64,000 nt of DNA, taken from NCBI RefSeq assembly GCF_018219815.1, contig NZ_JADMKU010000003.1:186001-250000 (forward strand), in the 5' to 3' direction. Each line of letters opens with the position of its first letter. The first letter of the stretch is position 1. The notes below the pieces were generated by a model. The model worked only from the letters and a program-made list of their open reading frames with translations, was not told the origin of the DNA and did not search any database. Positions 1 through 8,745 of the stretch are shown here, in pieces. The DNA is from Thalassovita aquimarina. GTDB lineage: Bacteria > Pseudomonadota > Alphaproteobacteria > Rhodobacterales > Rhodobacteraceae. The translations under genes were made by a program, and so were the position numbers.

Positions 1-2
1 CG

Positions 3-83
3 CGTGGCGCTGGCATCAAACTGGCCATTACGACGCGTGATCCGAAGCGCGGCAGCGCGGTCAATTTGCTTGAATTCGCATGA
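3..83 (+). CDS. 3' end of an unidentified CDS (partial)
   Basis: The frame beginning at base 3 is open from the window edge to a TGA at 81-83 and gives 26 residues ending in NLLEFA. It is on the same strand as the following glycosyltransferase, about 30 bases upstream, so it may belong to the same glycan cluster. The fragment is too short to assign to a family, and no function is proposed. It could be spurious, but the absence of stops up to the edge and the placement fit a real C-terminus. Confidence 0.4.
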   Translation, partial: RGAGIKLAITTRDPKRGSAVNLLEFA

Positions 84-112
84 TCGCCTAAGCAAGGTGA
101 CCGGGGCGGCAG

Positions 113-1204
113 ATGCTTCGGGGGATCTCTGGCGGTGGAATGACGGATGAACACACACAGAGCGGGACGGCGGATATTGCCTTCCCGGTTCCGTCCGGCT
201 TGGACGCCTACCGCCTGAGACTAAAGCGCCGCCGGTTGCTTTGGCGGTCTTTCCGGGCGCGGCACCAGTTGCAAGCGGTCGCCGACCGGACAAGCCAAAT
301 TCATCCCGATGACCTTCTTGTCGTTGCGGTATTGCGCAACGAGATGAACCGCCTTCCCTACTTCTTGAAATACTACCGGGATCTGGGCGTTTCCCGTTTC
401 CTTGTCGTCGATAATGCAAGCGATGACGGAAGCGCGGAGTATCTGGCTGCGGAATACGATGTTTCGCTGTGGCGCACGTCGCAAAGCTATCGGGATTCGC
501 GCTTCGGTCTGGATTGGCTGACCTGGCTGCAAATCCGGTATTGCCACGGGCATTGGACCCTGGTCGTCGATGCCGACGAATTTCTGGTCTATCCCGGGCA
601 GGACCGGCACGATCTGCGTGATCTGACCAGTTGGCTCGACGCGAAGGGGCGTTTGGGCTTTGGCGCCCTGATGCTGGACCTTTATCCGAAAGGACCGTTG
701 GACGGACACGGCTATGCCCCCGGTCAGGATCCGCTGGACGTGCTTCAATGGTTCGATCCGGCCCCCTACCGGTCGGTGCGGCAGCGGCCGATGGGCAATC
801 TGTGGGTTCAGGGCGGTGTGCGCGAACGGATGTTCTTTGCCGATGAGCCGCAGAAATCTCCGACCCTGAACAAGATCCCGCTGATCAAGTGGAACCGCCG
901 CTTTGCCTATGTGAATTCCACCCATTCCGCTTTGCCGCCGCGTTTGAACGCGATCTATTCCGGCCCGGGCGGGGGGGAAGCGTCCGGCGCGCTGATCCAT
1001 ACCAAGTTCCTGCCCGAGATCGTTTCCAAATCGGCAATAGAAAAGCAGCGGGGTCAGCATTTCGCCAGGCCCGCCGAATTCGATTCCTATTACGACAGCC
1101 TCACCGGTGCGCCGGATTTCTGGACCACGCGGTCGGTGCGCTACGAAGGGCCCGAGCAACTGGCTGCCCTCGGTTTGTTACGCGGCCCCGACTGGGCGGA
1201 TTGA
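113..1204 (+). CDS. GT2-type glycosyltransferase (Glyco_tranf_2_4-like)
   Basis: Predicted cytoplasmic glycosyltransferase of 363 residues. After a basic N-terminal stretch, residues near 70-110 carry the family signature (VAVLRNE, LPYFLKYYRDLGV, VDNASDDGS), and near 150 there is a DADEF motif that fits the metal/nucleotide-sugar DxD site. This is known for GT2 enzymes that transfer sugars to cell-surface glycans; donor and acceptor cannot be read from sequence. An in-frame ATG at 140 with a GGCGG just upstream is an alternative start that would shorten the protein by nine residues. The next gene is a clear paralogue, and a GT14-like enzyme and a sulfotransferase follow, pointing to one surface-polysaccharide locus. 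Confidence 0.8.
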   Translation: MLRGISGGGMTDEHTQSGTADIAFPVPSGLDAYRLRLKRRRLLWRSFRARHQLQAVADRTSQIHPDDLLVVAVLRNEMNRLPYFLKYYRDLGVSRFLVVDNASDDGSAEYLAAEYDVSLWRTSQSYRDSRFGLDWLTWLQIRYCHGHWTLVVDADEFLVYPGQDRHDLRDLTSWLDAKGRLGFGALMLDLYPKGPLDGHGYAPGQDPLDVLQWFDPAPYRSVRQRPMGNLWVQGGVRERMFFADEPQKSPTLNKIPLIKWNRRFAYVNSTHSALPPRLNAIYSGPGGGEASGALIHTKFLPEIVSKSAIEKQRGQHFARPAEFDSYYDSLTGAPDFWTTRSVRYEGPEQLAALGLLRGPDWAD

Positions 1205-1305
1205 AACCGGTCCCCGTCACAGGGGAACGTGCTTATCTGTATGGGCGGGAAGCCGTTTTCACAGATGTTGGCAGGATCATGCGTTCGTGACATATTGGCC
1301 GAAAC

Positions 1306-2385
1306 ATGTCGCCGGACGGCATGGGCCGCCTGTACTACGAGAGCGCGCCGCCGATAAAAGAGGTTGGGGTAGGTTTGGGTCTGTGGGATTCATATCGGAT
1401 GCGGCTGCGGCGGAAACGCCGCATCATTCGGGCCGTGCGAAAGTCGCGCGAACTGACCCCGGTTCAGGATAACACCAACCGTATCCGTCGCGGGGATATC
1501 CTGCTGGTTTGCACCATGCGCAACGAACAGATCCGGCTGCCCTATTTCCTGCAGTATTATCGGGACATGGGGATCAATCATTTCCTGTTCGTGGACAATG
1601 GGTCGACCGACGGCACGGTTCCCTATCTGACCGGGATGCCGGACGTGTCGGTCTGGTACACCAATGCCAGTTACAAACGCGCCACCTTCGGCGTCGACTG
1701 GATGAACTACCTGAAGCGAAAATATGCGCATGGGCATTGGGTGCTGGTCGTCGACCCGGATGAATTCTTCATCTACCCATTCTGTGATACCCGGCCGATC
1801 CGCGGGCTGACGGATTGGCTGGACAATTCGTCCATTCGCAGTTTTTCGGCGATGCTTCTGGACATGTATCCCAAGGGGCCGATCGACCAGCAGCCCTATC
1901 GTGCGGGACAGGACCCGCTGGAGATCGCCAACTGGTTCGATTCCGGCAATTACACGATCAAACGGAACTGGAAATTCGGCAATCTGTGGATCCAGGGCGG
2001 GCCGAGGTCGCGGGTGTTCTTCACCGATGCACCGGAAAAGGCGCCTGCACTGAACAAGATTCCTCTGGTGAAGTGGGACAGGAAATATGCCTATGAAAGC
2101 TCCACCCACATGCTGCTGCCGCGCGGTCTGAACCTGGTTTACGACGAATGGGGCGGTGAAAAAGCCAGCGGGGCGCTTTTGCACACCAAATTTCTGGACA
2201 CGTTCCATGCAAAGGCCGAAGAAGAATTGCAGCGCAAGCAGCATTATTCGGCCAGCGTCGAATACGTCGCCTATGCCGAAAGTCTGAACGACAACCCGGA
2301 CCTGTGGTGCAAGTGGTCCGAAAAATACATCAACTGGCGTCAGCTCGAGATCCTCGGGCTGATGTCCAAGGGCAACTGGGCGTAA
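1306..2385 (+). CDS. GT2-type glycosyltransferase, tandem paralogue
   Basis: A 359-residue glycosyltransferase that aligns along its whole length with its upstream neighbour: both have the MRNE/LRNE motif followed by LPYF, a VDNGSTDG/VDNASDDG block, a D-x-DEF site, and the shared SGALLHTKF/SGALIHTKF block near the C-terminus. It is therefore a tandem duplicate that has diverged, suggesting consecutive sugar additions or a different acceptor. The ATG at 1306 has no good Shine-Dalgarno; an internal start a few codons on (ATG 1321) is possible. The gene ends ten bases before the next one, whose ribosome site overlaps this stop, so the two are probably cotranscribed. Confidence 0.8.
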   Translation: MSPDGMGRLYYESAPPIKEVGVGLGLWDSYRMRLRRKRRIIRAVRKSRELTPVQDNTNRIRRGDILLVCTMRNEQIRLPYFLQYYRDMGINHFLFVDNGSTDGTVPYLTGMPDVSVWYTNASYKRATFGVDWMNYLKRKYAHGHWVLVVDPDEFFIYPFCDTRPIRGLTDWLDNSSIRSFSAMLLDMYPKGPIDQQPYRAGQDPLEIANWFDSGNYTIKRNWKFGNLWIQGGPRSRVFFTDAPEKAPALNKIPLVKWDRKYAYESSTHMLLPRGLNLVYDEWGGEKASGALLHTKFLDTFHAKAEEELQRKQHYSASVEYVAYAESLNDNPDLWCKWSEKYINWRQLEILGLMSKGNWA

Positions 2386-2395
2386 GGGGGCGCAG

Positions 2396-4096
2396 GTGGG
2401 GACCGTCGGGATCGTCATGCTGGTGCATACCGCACTGGGCCGCGCCGAACAGGTCGCGCGGCACTGGGCCGCCGCGGGCTGCCCTGTGGTGATCCATGTC
2501 GACCGCAAAGTCGACCGCGCCACCTTCACCGCGTTCCGCACGGCGTTGGCCGATCTGCCCGATGTGCGCTTTTCCAGCCGCCACCGATGTGAATGGGGCA
2601 CCTGGGGCATCGTCGCCGCGTCGCAAAGCGCGTCGGAAATGATGCTGTCGGATTTCCCCGATGTGCGCCATGTCTACCTGTCCTCGGGGTCCTGCCTGCC
2701 GCTTCGTCCGGTGCAGGACCTGATCGATTACCTGGCCGACCGCCCGCGCACCGATTTCATCGAAAGCGCCACCACGCCGGACGTACCCTGGACCGTGGGC
2801 GGGCTGGATGAGGAACGGTTCACGCTCAGTTTTCCCTTCTCCTGGAAACGGCATCGGCAACTGTTCGACAGATGGGTGAGAATCCAGCGCAAGCTGGGGC
2901 TGAAACGGAAAATGCCCAACGGCATCGTGCCGCATATGGGCAGCCAGTGGTGGTGCCTGACCCGGCAGACCCTGTCGGCGATCCTGGAAGACCCGGATCG
3001 TGATCTTTACGACCGCTTCTTCAAACGGGTCTGGATTCCGGATGAAAGCTACTTCCAGACCCTGGCGCGGCTCTATTCCAGCAATATCGAAAGCCGGTCG
3101 CTGACCCTTTCGAAATTCGATTTCCAGGGCAAGCCGCATATCTTCTACGACGACCACCTGCAATTGTTGCGCCGGTCGGATTGCTTCGTGGCGCGCAAGA
3201 TCTGGCCCCATGCCGATCGCCTGTACGAAGCGTTCCTGACCGATCCGGCGGGCACGATGAAGGGGGCCGAACCCAACCCCGGCAAGATCGACCGCATCTT
3301 CGCCAAGGCCGTCGACCGGCGAACGCGCGGCCGGCCCGGGCTTTATATGCAGAGCAGGTTCCCGCACGAGGGATGGGAAAACGGTGTGACCTCGGGGCAG
3401 TATTCGGTGTTCGAAGGCTTTTCCGACCTGTTCGAGGATTTCGAGGGCTGGCTGACGAAGGTGACCGGCACGCGGGTGCATGGCCACCTGTTTGCGACCG
3501 AGCGCGTCGAGTTTGCCGAGGGGCAGACCGTGATGAACGGCGCGCTGTCCGACAGCACGTTGCACCGCGATTACAATCCGCAGGCCTTCCTGACCAGCCT
3601 GATCTGGAACGCACGCGGCGAACGGCAGTGTTTCCAGTTCGGGCCGGGCGATGCGCAGGATATCGATTGGATTTTTGCCAAGGACCCCAACGCCCAGGTG
3701 TCGGTGATTTCCGGTGCCTGGGCGGTGCCGCTGTTCAAGTCGAACCGGAATTTCGCCGATCTGCGGAAAGAGGCGGCTCAATTGCAGAAGATCGAGGCGG
3801 AGCATCTGAAAGTGCTGCGGTCCCCATATGCCAAGGCGCGGATCCGGATCTGGACGATGGCGGAATTCATCGAAAATCCGATGGAACCGTTGCAGACGAT
3901 CATCGACGAAATCGGAAACCGGTCGCGTCGCCGGCTGACCGAAGCCCCCAAGATGGCGGATTTGACCGGTTTTGGGCAATTCCTGCAGAACCTGAAAAAT
4001 CAGGGCATGCATCCCTATCTCATGGGCGATTTCGCGGTCGAGCGCGGCCTGTCCAAGGGCGACCGCCCGAAACGAAAACCCTATCTGGTAAGATGA
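2396..4096 (+). CDS. beta-1,6-N-acetylglucosaminyltransferase-like (GT14, Core-2/I-branching type) with DUF5927-like C-terminus
   Basis: A 566-residue protein starting at GTG 2396, preceded by AAGGGGG at the stop of the upstream gene. The N-terminal half (about 1-260) looks like the Core-2/I-branching GT14 family: an opening VMLVHTALGR strand, VIHVDRKVD, YLSSGSCLPLRP and SQWWCLTR blocks are all family-like. The C-terminal half (about 280-550) resembles the DUF5927-type region seen after GT14 domains in roseobacters. GT14 enzymes transfer GlcNAc or xylose in beta-linkage; the actual sugar here is unknown. The downstream sulfotransferase starts six bases after the stop, suggesting that the glycan is sulfated. 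Confidence 0.75.
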   Translation: MGTVGIVMLVHTALGRAEQVARHWAAAGCPVVIHVDRKVDRATFTAFRTALADLPDVRFSSRHRCEWGTWGIVAASQSASEMMLSDFPDVRHVYLSSGSCLPLRPVQDLIDYLADRPRTDFIESATTPDVPWTVGGLDEERFTLSFPFSWKRHRQLFDRWVRIQRKLGLKRKMPNGIVPHMGSQWWCLTRQTLSAILEDPDRDLYDRFFKRVWIPDESYFQTLARLYSSNIESRSLTLSKFDFQGKPHIFYDDHLQLLRRSDCFVARKIWPHADRLYEAFLTDPAGTMKGAEPNPGKIDRIFAKAVDRRTRGRPGLYMQSRFPHEGWENGVTSGQYSVFEGFSDLFEDFEGWLTKVTGTRVHGHLFATERVEFAEGQTVMNGALSDSTLHRDYNPQAFLTSLIWNARGERQCFQFGPGDAQDIDWIFAKDPNAQVSVISGAWAVPLFKSNRNFADLRKEAAQLQKIEAEHLKVLRSPYAKARIRIWTMAEFIENPMEPLQTIIDEIGNRSRRRLTEAPKMADLTGFGQFLQNLKNQGMHPYLMGDFAVERGLSKGDRPKRKPYLVR

Positions 4097-4102
4097 CCCT
4101 AG

Positions 4103-5527
4103 ATGACTGACAGGTTCGATTATTTTGTCGTGTTCGCCGAAATGCGCACCGGGTCCAATTTCCTCGAAGCGAACCTGAACGCCTTTCCCGGGCTGGTTTG
4201 CCACGGCGAAGCGTTCAATCCGCATTTCATCGGCTACCCGAACAGCACCGAAATCCTTGGCATCAGCCAGGACATGCGCGACGCCGATCCGGCGCAGCTG
4301 ATCGAAACGATCCGGCGGCAGGACGGTGTTCTGGGCGGGTTCCGCTATTTCCACGACCATGATCCGCGCGTTCTGGACCTGTGCCTGAACGATCTGCGCT
4401 GCGCCAAGATCATCCTGACCCGCAATCCCGTCGACAGCTATGTCAGCTGGAAGATCGCGAAAGCGACCGGGCAGTGGAAACTGACCAACGTGAAGAAGCG
4501 CCGCGACAGCAAGGCGCGTTTTGACCGTGCCGAATTCGAACGCCACGTTGGCGCATTGCAGGATTTTCAGGTCACGCTGCTTAACGGGTTGCAGAAAACC
4601 GGGCAGACGGCGTTCTACGTCGCCTACGAGGACCTGCAGGATCTGGATGTGATGAATGGGTTGGGTCGCTGGCTGGGGCAGGGCGATCAGCTGGATGCGC
4701 TCGACGACAAGCTGAAGAAGCAAAATCCTGCGCCGGTGTCCGAGAAGGTGGAAAATTTCGCCGAGATGGAACAGGCGCTGGCGCGGCTGGACCGGTTCAA
4801 CCTTGCCCGCACGCCGAATTTCGAACCGCGACGCAACGCCGTGGTGCCGAGCTATGTCGCTGCCGCGCAGTCGCCGCTTTTGTACCTGCCGGTGCGCTCA
4901 AGCCCGGAAGCAGAGGTGCTGCGCTGGCTGGCGGCGCTGGACGGTGTGACGGAAAGCGACCTGCAATCGGGATTCAGCCAGAAAACCCTGCGCCAGTGGA
5001 AAAAGAACAACACCGGTTTCCGCAGCTTTACCGTGTTGCGCCATCCCGTGGCACGCGCTCACGCCGCGTTCTGCGACAAGATACTGTCCACCGGTCCGGG
5101 CAGTTTTGCCAAGATCCGCAAGACGATTCAAAAGAACTTCAAGCTGCCGCTGCCCGACGTGGTGGATGAAAGCTACGACGCCGGCACCCACCGCACCTGT
5201 TTCATCGGCTTCCTGGATTTCGTGAAGGCAAACCTGGCAGGTCAGACCGGGGTGCGGGTTGATGCGGCCTGGGCAAGTCAGAGCCACGTGTTGCAGGGAT
5301 TTGCCGATCTCGCGCCGCCGGATTTCATCCTGCGCGAGGACGAAATGGACACCATGCTGCCCTTCGTCGCCGCACGGGTCGGCCATGCCAACGCGCCCGT
5401 GCCGGATATTGCCGACAGCACGGCGCCGGTACCGCTGCAAGCGATCTACGATGACGAGATCGAGCAGCGGGTCAGCAATATCTACCAGAAGGACTATGTC
5501 AGCTTCGGTTTCGCGAGCTGGGCCTGA
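4103..5527 (+). CDS. sulfotransferase family protein (NodH-like)
   Basis: A 474-residue protein with PAPS-dependent sulfotransferase features. Near the N-terminus the 5'-phosphosulfate loop reads AEMRTGSNFLE, and near residue 110 the 3'-phosphate-binding block reads ILTRNPVDSYVSWK. A second half (from about 250) has another block of the type TVLRHPVARAHAAFCDK, so the protein may be a two-domain or duplicated sulfotransferase. Such proteins are often labelled NodH in roseobacters, but a nodulation role is not implied. It lies directly behind the glycosyltransferases. Its TGA abuts the stop of the convergent ptsN gene in a TGATCA junction, leaving no room for an intergenic terminator. Confidence 0.75.
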   Translation: MTDRFDYFVVFAEMRTGSNFLEANLNAFPGLVCHGEAFNPHFIGYPNSTEILGISQDMRDADPAQLIETIRRQDGVLGGFRYFHDHDPRVLDLCLNDLRCAKIILTRNPVDSYVSWKIAKATGQWKLTNVKKRRDSKARFDRAEFERHVGALQDFQVTLLNGLQKTGQTAFYVAYEDLQDLDVMNGLGRWLGQGDQLDALDDKLKKQNPAPVSEKVENFAEMEQALARLDRFNLARTPNFEPRRNAVVPSYVAAAQSPLLYLPVRSSPEAEVLRWLAALDGVTESDLQSGFSQKTLRQWKKNNTGFRSFTVLRHPVARAHAAFCDKILSTGPGSFAKIRKTIQKNFKLPLPDVVDESYDAGTHRTCFIGFLDFVKANLAGQTGVRVDAAWASQSHVLQGFADLAPPDFILREDEMDTMLPFVAARVGHANAPVPDIADSTAPVPLQAIYDDEIEQRVSNIYQKDYVSFGFASWA

Positions 5528-5992
5528 TCAGGCCGCCTGCGCCCCCTGGGAAGCGGTCAGGATGGTGTAAAGCGTGCTGGGATCGTTATTGGCCCGCAGC
5601 TTGGCGCACAGGGCGCTTTCGCGCAGTGTCCGTGACACCAGCGCCAGCGCCTTGAGGTGTTCGACCCCGGCTTCTTCGGGGGCGAACAGGGCGAAGACCA
5701 GGTCGACCGGCTGACGGTCGATGGATTCGAAATCGATCGGTTTTTCCAGCAGGATGAAGGCGCCGACGACGCGGTCCAGGTCGGCCAGCCGGGCGTGCGG
5801 CAGGGCGACGCCGTGACCGACGCCGGTCGGTCCCAGCGTTTCACGTTCCAGCAGCGCTTCGACAGCAGCCTCGGGCTTGGCGCCGTAAGCCGAATAGGCC
5901 AGGTCACCGAGGTCATGCAACAAACGCTTCTTACTGGAGGCTGAGGCAATAACCTTTACGGCCTCCGGCTTGAGGATTGTGGAAAGTAACAT
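5528..5992 (-). CDS. ptsN: PTS IIA-like nitrogen-regulatory protein PtsN (EIIA-Ntr)
   Basis: EIIA-Ntr, 154 residues, the terminal phosphoacceptor of the nitrogen phosphotransferase chain, which regulates potassium, nitrogen and envelope functions rather than carrying sugar. The phosphorylated histidine is His66 in GHGVALPHARL, preceded by the typical RETLGPTGVG segment. Length matches the family (150-155). It is the last gene of the lptC-lptA-lptB-hpf-ptsN run, 39 bases after hpf. The C-terminal gene end abuts the stop of the convergent sulfotransferase gene. Confidence 0.93.
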   Translation of the reverse strand: MLLSTILKPEAVKVIASASSKKRLLHDLGDLAYSAYGAKPEAAVEALLERETLGPTGVGHGVALPHARLADLDRVVGAFILLEKPIDFESIDRQPVDLVFALFAPEEAGVEHLKALALVSRTLRESALCAKLRANNDPSTLYTILTASQGAQAA

Positions 5993-6031
5993 TTAACTTA
6001 CGTTGCTCCGCAGGTGGGGGTTTCCCCACCT

Positions 6032-6601
6032 TTACTGCTGTGGGTCGATCCAGCCGATATTGCCGTCATCGCGGCGATACACGACGTTTACCTCTTTTTT
6101 TCCCTCGTTTCGGAAAACAAGTACCGGCGCCCCGGCCAACTCCATCTGCATGACGGCTTCGCCTACGGTCAGCGACGGAATCTTGGTTTCCATCTCTGCA
6201 ACGATGATCGGCTCCAGTTTTTCCGGTTCCGAATCCGACTCGTCGCTTTCAGGCGCGAGGATATACGCGGCTGCGCCGAATTGTTCAACCGGCTCGGTCC
6301 GGGCGCTGTGATGGTCCTTCAGCCGGCGCTTGTAGCGGCGCAGCTGCTTTTCCATCTTGTCGCAGCATTTTTCGAAGGAAGCATAGATTTCGTGGTCATG
6401 CGCCTTGGCCTGGGCCGTCAGGCCGGTGGACAGATGCACGGTGGCTTCGCACACGTATTCGTTGGCGGATTTTGAAAAGACCACATTCGCGTCGGTCGGT
6501 CGTTCCGCGTATTTCTTGACGGCGGTATCCAGCTCCTCCTTGACGTGAACCTGCAGCGCTTCGCCGATATCAATCTGTTTCCCACTGATCTGATAGCGCA
6601 T
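6032..6601 (-). CDS. hpf: ribosome hibernation-promoting factor, long form (HPF/RaiA)
   Basis: Long HPF, 189 residues. The N-terminal domain (MRYQISGKQIDIGEAL onward, to about residue 100) is the HPF/YfiA ribosome-binding fold, and the C-terminal part (about 130-189, with VLVFRNEGKKEVNVVYRRDD) is the dimerising tail of long HPFs that drives 100S ribosome formation. The start at 6601 is chosen because AAAGGAG lies just upstream; a longer frame to 6649 has no such site. It sits between lptB and ptsN, the usual proteobacterial order, except that rpoN, often found between lptB and hpf, is absent. A second HPF-domain protein occurs at 22.1 kb. Confidence 0.92.
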   Translation of the reverse strand: MRYQISGKQIDIGEALQVHVKEELDTAVKKYAERPTDANVVFSKSANEYVCEATVHLSTGLTAQAKAHDHEIYASFEKCCDKMEKQLRRYKRRLKDHHSARTEPVEQFGAAAYILAPESDESDSEPEKLEPIIVAEMETKIPSLTVGEAVMQMELAGAPVLVFRNEGKKEVNVVYRRDDGNIGWIDPQQ

Positions 6602-6851
6602 CTTGTCTCCTTTACGTGACAAATCGGGTGCTTTGCCGGCCCGCATCACGCGACCGGTTCTTGTTATCCCCGAATGCTGGATTTCGACATCTCGTGGGTT
6701 TGGCCGCGATCAGGCCTTGGCAACAAGACCACAAGCATCAGCGCTGCGAGTTTCACGAATGTCATACTCACTATTTGAGGCGAGTCGGCGTCCCGATGTC
6801 AATCGACGTGTGAAAGAAAAGTGACGGCGCTTCGGCAGATCGGGCGGTTTT

Positions 6852-7610
6852 TCAGGAAATCCTGAAGCTTTCGCCAAGGTAGACCCGGCGGACATTTTCG
6901 TTTTCCACCACGTCGGTCGGCGTGCCCGACATCAGCACCTTGCCGTCATGAAGGATATAGGCACGATCGACGATTTCCAGCGTTTCGCGCACGTTGTGAT
7001 CGGTGATCAACACCCCGATACCGCGCTTTTTCAGGTCAGCCACCAGATGGCGGATATCGTCGACGCTGATCGGATCGACCCCGGCAAAGGGTTCGTCCAG
7101 CAACAGGTATTTCGGATTGGCCGCAAGGCAGCGGGCGATTTCCACCCGGCGCCGTTCACCGCCCGACAGGGCCAGCGCCGGCGCGCGACGCAGGTGTTCG
7201 ATGGAAAATTCCGACAGCAGCTCTTCGAGCCGTTCGCGCCGCTTGTGCCGGTCCTTTTCGGCAATATCCAGCACCGCCGAGATGTTGTCTTCGACGTTCA
7301 TGCCGCGGAAAATCGACATTTCCTGCGGCAGGTATCCAATGCCCAGCTTGGCGCGGCGATACATCGGCAAATTGGTCACATCGCGTCCGTCGATCAGAAC
7401 CTGGCCACCTTCGGGATAGACCAGGCCGCAGACCGCGTAAAACGTCGTCGATTTGCCGCTGCCGTTCGGCCCCAGCAGCGCGACCACCTCGCCACGGTTC
7501 AGTTCCATGCTGAAATCGCGAATCACCAACCGGGTTTTGTAGCTCTTGCGCAGATTTCGGATCACCAGGCCGGAATCGCCTTCGGTCACGGTCAGTTCGG
7601 GGGCGGCCAT
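6852..7610 (-). CDS. lptB: LPS export ABC transporter ATP-binding protein LptB
   Basis: ATPase of the LptB2FGC complex that extracts LPS from the inner membrane, 252 residues. It shows Walker A GPNGSGKST, the signature LSGGERRRVEIAR, and Walker B YLLLDEPFAGVDP followed by the switch histidine in LITDHNVRETL. The LptB-type pattern (FAGVDPISVDDI, GIGYLPQE) separates it from other ABC ATPases. It follows lptA by four bases and lptC, forming the lptCAB operon on the minus strand. The 250 bases between it and hpf contain no gene and probably hold the hpf promoter. Confidence 0.95.
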   Translation of the reverse strand: MAAPELTVTEGDSGLVIRNLRKSYKTRLVIRDFSMELNRGEVVALLGPNGSGKSTTFYAVCGLVYPEGGQVLIDGRDVTNLPMYRRAKLGIGYLPQEMSIFRGMNVEDNISAVLDIAEKDRHKRRERLEELLSEFSIEHLRRAPALALSGGERRRVEIARCLAANPKYLLLDEPFAGVDPISVDDIRHLVADLKKRGIGVLITDHNVRETLEIVDRAYILHDGKVLMSGTPTDVVENENVRRVYLGESFRIS

Positions 7611-7614
7611 GCGA

Positions 7615-8103
7615 TCAGTCCCCGGATTGCAGCGTGGTTTTCACGCGCCCGCCGACCTGGGCCGTGCCCGCGTCGAGGTTGATGGTGATCCGGTCGCCCG
7701 ACATCACATTCGGCCCCTGGCTGAGCAGCACCGATCCCAGCAGCAGAACCGTGCCTGCGTCGATATCGTATTCGGCGCTTTGCGCTTCGGCCGCATCTTC
7801 GCCGCTGACCATGGTGATGCCGCCCGATGCTTCGAGCCGCGAAATCTTGCTTTCATCTTCCTTGTAGACGACCAGGACGCTTGGCGCGTTCAGGATCATG
7901 TCGCCCTGTGTGATGACCACGTTTCCGGTGAAGGTCGCGGTGCCGTCTTTCTGGCTGACCGACAGTTTGTCGGCGCTGACTTCCACCGGCAGGTCGCTGT
8001 CCTGCCGGGCCTTGCCGAACGCCACATCCTCGGCCAGCGCGGGCAATGCGGGCGCGGTCAGGAAAAAGCACAGGGCAAAAGTGGCAAGTCGTGAAAGTCG
8101 CAC
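7615..8103 (-). CDS. lptA: LPS transport periplasmic protein LptA
   Basis: Periplasmic bridge protein of the LPS transport machine, 162 residues. A Sec signal peptide is visible (basic MRLSR, hydrophobic core, ALPALA then acidic start). The mature part has the OstA/LptA-type repeats of beta strands, such as DKLSVSQKDGTATFTGNVVITQGDMIL and YDIDAGTVLLLGSVLLSQ fragments. It lies between lptC (ten bases upstream) and lptB (four bases downstream). Sequence identity in this family is low, so the context is an important part of the call. Confidence 0.9.
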   Translation of the reverse strand: MRLSRLATFALCFFLTAPALPALAEDVAFGKARQDSDLPVEVSADKLSVSQKDGTATFTGNVVITQGDMILNAPSVLVVYKEDESKISRLEASGGITMVSGEDAAEAQSAEYDIDAGTVLLLGSVLLSQGPNVMSGDRITINLDAGTAQVGGRVKTTLQSGD

Positions 8104-8113
8104 GGGATAAATC

Positions 8114-8719
8114 CTATTCTCGCGGTTGATATACCAGCTTTACGCCGTTTGTGAAAAGCAAATGGACATCACCGCCATCGGGATCGCTGGTCAGCAGCAT
8201 TTTTCCCGCTTCGATGGTTCCGGGCGGTCCTTCGCCGGAAACTGGTCCGTCGGTTTCTGCGTCGATCGCGCTGATCCGGGTCCTCAGGTTTTCGCTGCGG
8301 ATGGTGTAGCCGGTCGAAGACGTGATCACCACGCCACCGGTCAGTTCGGCCCTTTCGTTTTGACTGTCCAGAACGGCATCGGTGGCCTCGAAAGAGATAT
8401 GCGTTCCGCTGGTCAAATCAATCTCGGCGTTGAGATTGCTGGCATGGGCGACATTGTCGATATCCGGATCGGGCTGTGCGGTTTCGGCGGTAAAGGTAAT
8501 CAGGTCGCCCTGCGCGGTGGCCCCGGCGAAGCGCGGGGCGGAAATGACTTCTTCCTGTACGCGCTCCTGCAGGCCGATCTGGGAAAACGGCAGTTCGCCG
8601 CTGGTGTCGCGGCCCCGCGACAGCAGGAACAGAGTCGACAACAGCGCCAGCGCCGCCAGCGGCAGCAGGATTTTCAGCCAGGCGATAAGCCTTGAATAGA
8701 AACCGTCGCGCGATGCCAT
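8114..8719 (-). CDS. lptC: LPS export system protein LptC
   Basis: Inner-membrane component linking LptFG to LptA, 201 residues from the ATG at 8719. A single N-terminal membrane helix (about residues 14-35, LKILLPLAALALLSTLFLL) is followed by a periplasmic beta-rich LptC/YrbK domain with a typical EVISAPRFAG segment. The reading frame is open further upstream, but the extra 34 residues show no domain and would run into rnd. It is first in the lptC-lptA-lptB order and lies 26 bases downstream of rnd. Confidence 0.88.
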   Translation of the reverse strand: MASRDGFYSRLIAWLKILLPLAALALLSTLFLLSRGRDTSGELPFSQIGLQERVQEEVISAPRFAGATAQGDLITFTAETAQPDPDIDNVAHASNLNAEIDLTSGTHISFEATDAVLDSQNERAELTGGVVITSSTGYTIRSENLRTRISAIDAETDGPVSGEGPPGTIEAGKMLLTSDPDGGDVHLLFTNGVKLVYQPRE

Positions 8720-8745
8720 TTGTGTCCGCCGCTCGGGGCCCGGTG

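Noticed and set aside
2330-4723. 797-codon minus-strand open frame
   Set aside because: Antisense to the GT14-like gene; no start signal or domain, explained by high GC.
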